From Spirochaetales bacterium (GTDB lineage Bacteria > Desulfobacterota_D > UBA1144), in the NCBI GenBank assembly GCA_002730475.1, contig PCAG01000058.1, forward strand, positions 1 to 7,509: a stretch of DNA of 7,509 nucleotides, given 5' to 3'. This document shows, piece by piece, positions 6,325 to 7,509 of this stretch (its first letter is position 1; each line of letters begins with the position of its first letter). The notes below the pieces were generated by a model. That model was given only the letters and a program-made list of their open reading frames with translations, was not told where the DNA came from and did no database searches. The position numbers and the translations under genes are program-made.

Positions 6325-7509
6325 ATGTGTGGAATTTTAGGAGTCTTTAATAATCCGCAGGCAGCAGAGCTCACATATTTTGGGCTGCATTCGCTTCAGC
6401 ATCGAGGACAGGAGAGTGCTGGGATATGCGTTTCAGATGGAGAAAAATTTCATACGCATCGTGGTGCCGGGCTGGTTACAGAAGCATTTGGGCAGAATCA
6501 GCACCTACAGCTTAACGGACACATTGGAATTGGGCATGTGCGCTACACAACCGCAGGAGACAGTGGCTTGCTTAATGCCCAGCCGCTGGTGTTTCGTTAC
6601 TCAGGGGGACAAGTAGCAGTGGCGCATAACGGTAACCTGGTAAATGCCAAAAGACTGAGAACCGATTTAGAAAAGCAGGGATCAATTTTTCAGACAAACA
6701 GTGATACTGAAGTTATTCCTCACCTTATAGCGCGTGCAGGACCACCCATCAGGAAAGCGGTTCAGGAAGCCTTCAGGAGAATAGAAGGCGCTTACGCGCT
6801 TATATTCATGACTGAAACACAGCTTGTTGCGGCGCAGGATCCGAGAGGGTTTCACCCTTTATCACTTGGGAAGCTTGATGACGGTTGGCTGGTAGCTTCA
6901 GAAACTTGTGCTCATGATGTGTGCGGAGCAGAGTTTGTCAGGGAAATTGAACCAGGTGAAATGCTGATGATTGACAGGGACGGATTACATTCTAGTTCAT
7001 TTGTTGATCCGGATGACCGTTTCGTATGTTCTTTTGAATATATTTATTTTGCGCGTCCAGACAGTGAAATAGACAATATAAGTGTACATAAAGCCAGAAA
7101 AGAATTAGGCCGCCAAATATGCCGCGAAATGCCCACTGAAGCAGATGTGGTGATAGGCGTCCCCGACTCAGGCCTGGCTGCCGCAATTGGATACGCTGAG
7201 GAATCCGGTTATCCCTACGAACTAGGAATGATGAAAAACCGCTATGTGGGGCGTACGTTTATACAGCCTGACCAGGAACTGCGACGCAAAGGAGTAAGGA
7301 TGAAATTGAGTGTAGTGCGTCAGGCTGTTGAAGGAAAACGGGTGATTTTGGTGGATGATTCAATTGTACGGGGCACTACCAGTGGGAGAATAGTTGAAAT
7401 TCTGAAAAATGCTGGTGCAATGGAAGTGCACATGCGTGTAACTTCTCCTCCGATCAAGTTCCCCTGCCTGTATGGGATTGATACGGCAAGGCGTATGGAA
7501 CTTATATCC
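6325..7509 (+). CDS. purF: Amidophosphoribosyltransferase (PurF), 3' end cut by window edge
   Basis: PurF makes phosphoribosylamine from PRPP and glutamine, the first committed step. The frame is open for 395 codons to the right edge; roughly 80-110 residues should be missing. The start MCGILGVF puts the Ntn nucleophile at Cys2, exposed once Met is removed. LHSLQHRGQESAGI, HVRYTTAGDSG, HNGNLVN and NSDTEVI mark the glutaminase domain. The C-terminal domain has CSFEYIYFARPDS (from 235), GVPDSGLAAAIGYAE, KNRYVGRTFIQP and the PRPP motif VILVDDSIVRGTTSGR (340-355). Cys235 and Cys381 (FPCLYGID) stand where Bacillus-type enzymes bind a 4Fe-4S cluster; E. coli-type enzymes, as I recall them, lack the second. 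No Bacillus-like propeptide fits: only a TTG separates ATG from the upstream in-frame TAA. The end product probably feeds back as AMP/GMP inhibition, as in the family. Confidence 0.96.
   Translation, partial: MCGILGVFNNPQAAELTYFGLHSLQHRGQESAGICVSDGEKFHTHRGAGLVTEAFGQNQHLQLNGHIGIGHVRYTTAGDSGLLNAQPLVFRYSGGQVAVAHNGNLVNAKRLRTDLEKQGSIFQTNSDTEVIPHLIARAGPPIRKAVQEAFRRIEGAYALIFMTETQLVAAQDPRGFHPLSLGKLDDGWLVASETCAHDVCGAEFVREIEPGEMLMIDRDGLHSSSFVDPDDRFVCSFEYIYFARPDSEIDNISVHKARKELGRQICREMPTEADVVIGVPDSGLAAAIGYAEESGYPYELGMMKNRYVGRTFIQPDQELRRKGVRMKLSVVRQAVEGKRVILVDDSIVRGTTSGRIVEILKNAGAMEVHMRVTSPPIKFPCLYGIDTARRMELIS

Noticed and set aside
6380..6616. 78-codon + strand open frame near the start of purF
   Set aside because: It is out of frame with purF, whose glutaminase motifs run straight through the same DNA.

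Overview
The window is a run of de novo purine biosynthesis genes, all on the + strand, in the order purE-purK-purC-purS-purQ-purL-purF. A short degenerate stretch precedes them and purF is cut by the right edge. Together the genes cover PRPP amidotransferase (PurF, step 1), the three-part FGAM synthetase (PurS+PurQ+PurL, step 4), the two-step route AIR to N5-CAIR to CAIR (PurK then PurE, step 6) and SAICAR synthetase (PurC, step 7). Genes for purD, purN/T, purM, purB and purH are not in view.

Layout: 1-123 is an unrecognised reading-frame fragment ending in TGA. 124-420 is a decayed C-terminal piece of a class I/II aminotransferase with an in-frame TAA. 421-546 is the AT-rich purE leader, with a 25-bp near-perfect palindrome at 504-528. 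Then come purE (547-1047), purK (1044-2204, 4-bp overlap), a 119-bp gap, purC (2324-3028), purS (3053-3301, GTG start), purQ (3301-3960, overlapping purS), a 79-bp gap, purL (4040-6289), a T-rich 35-bp gap and purF (6325 to the edge). No rho-independent terminator is visible between the genes, so one transcript is likely, with possible internal promoters in the two larger gaps.

Organism: a bacterium. The separate small PurL with PurS and PurQ, the PurE/PurK pair, the PurF with cysteines at the 4Fe-4S positions, and the gene order all resemble the Bacillus purEKBCSQLF operon with purB removed. The genes, however, almost entirely lack Shine-Dalgarno sequences; only purQ has a candidate, inside the purS coding region. 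That is not typical of Bacillota and would fit Bacteroidota or relatives (for example Balneolota/Rhodothermota) or another SD-poor lineage. The phylum is therefore a guess.

I found no undescribed multi-gene system. The items most worth a second look are the palindrome ahead of purE, a 14-bp stem-loop buried in the purL coding sequence, and the decayed aminotransferase region.
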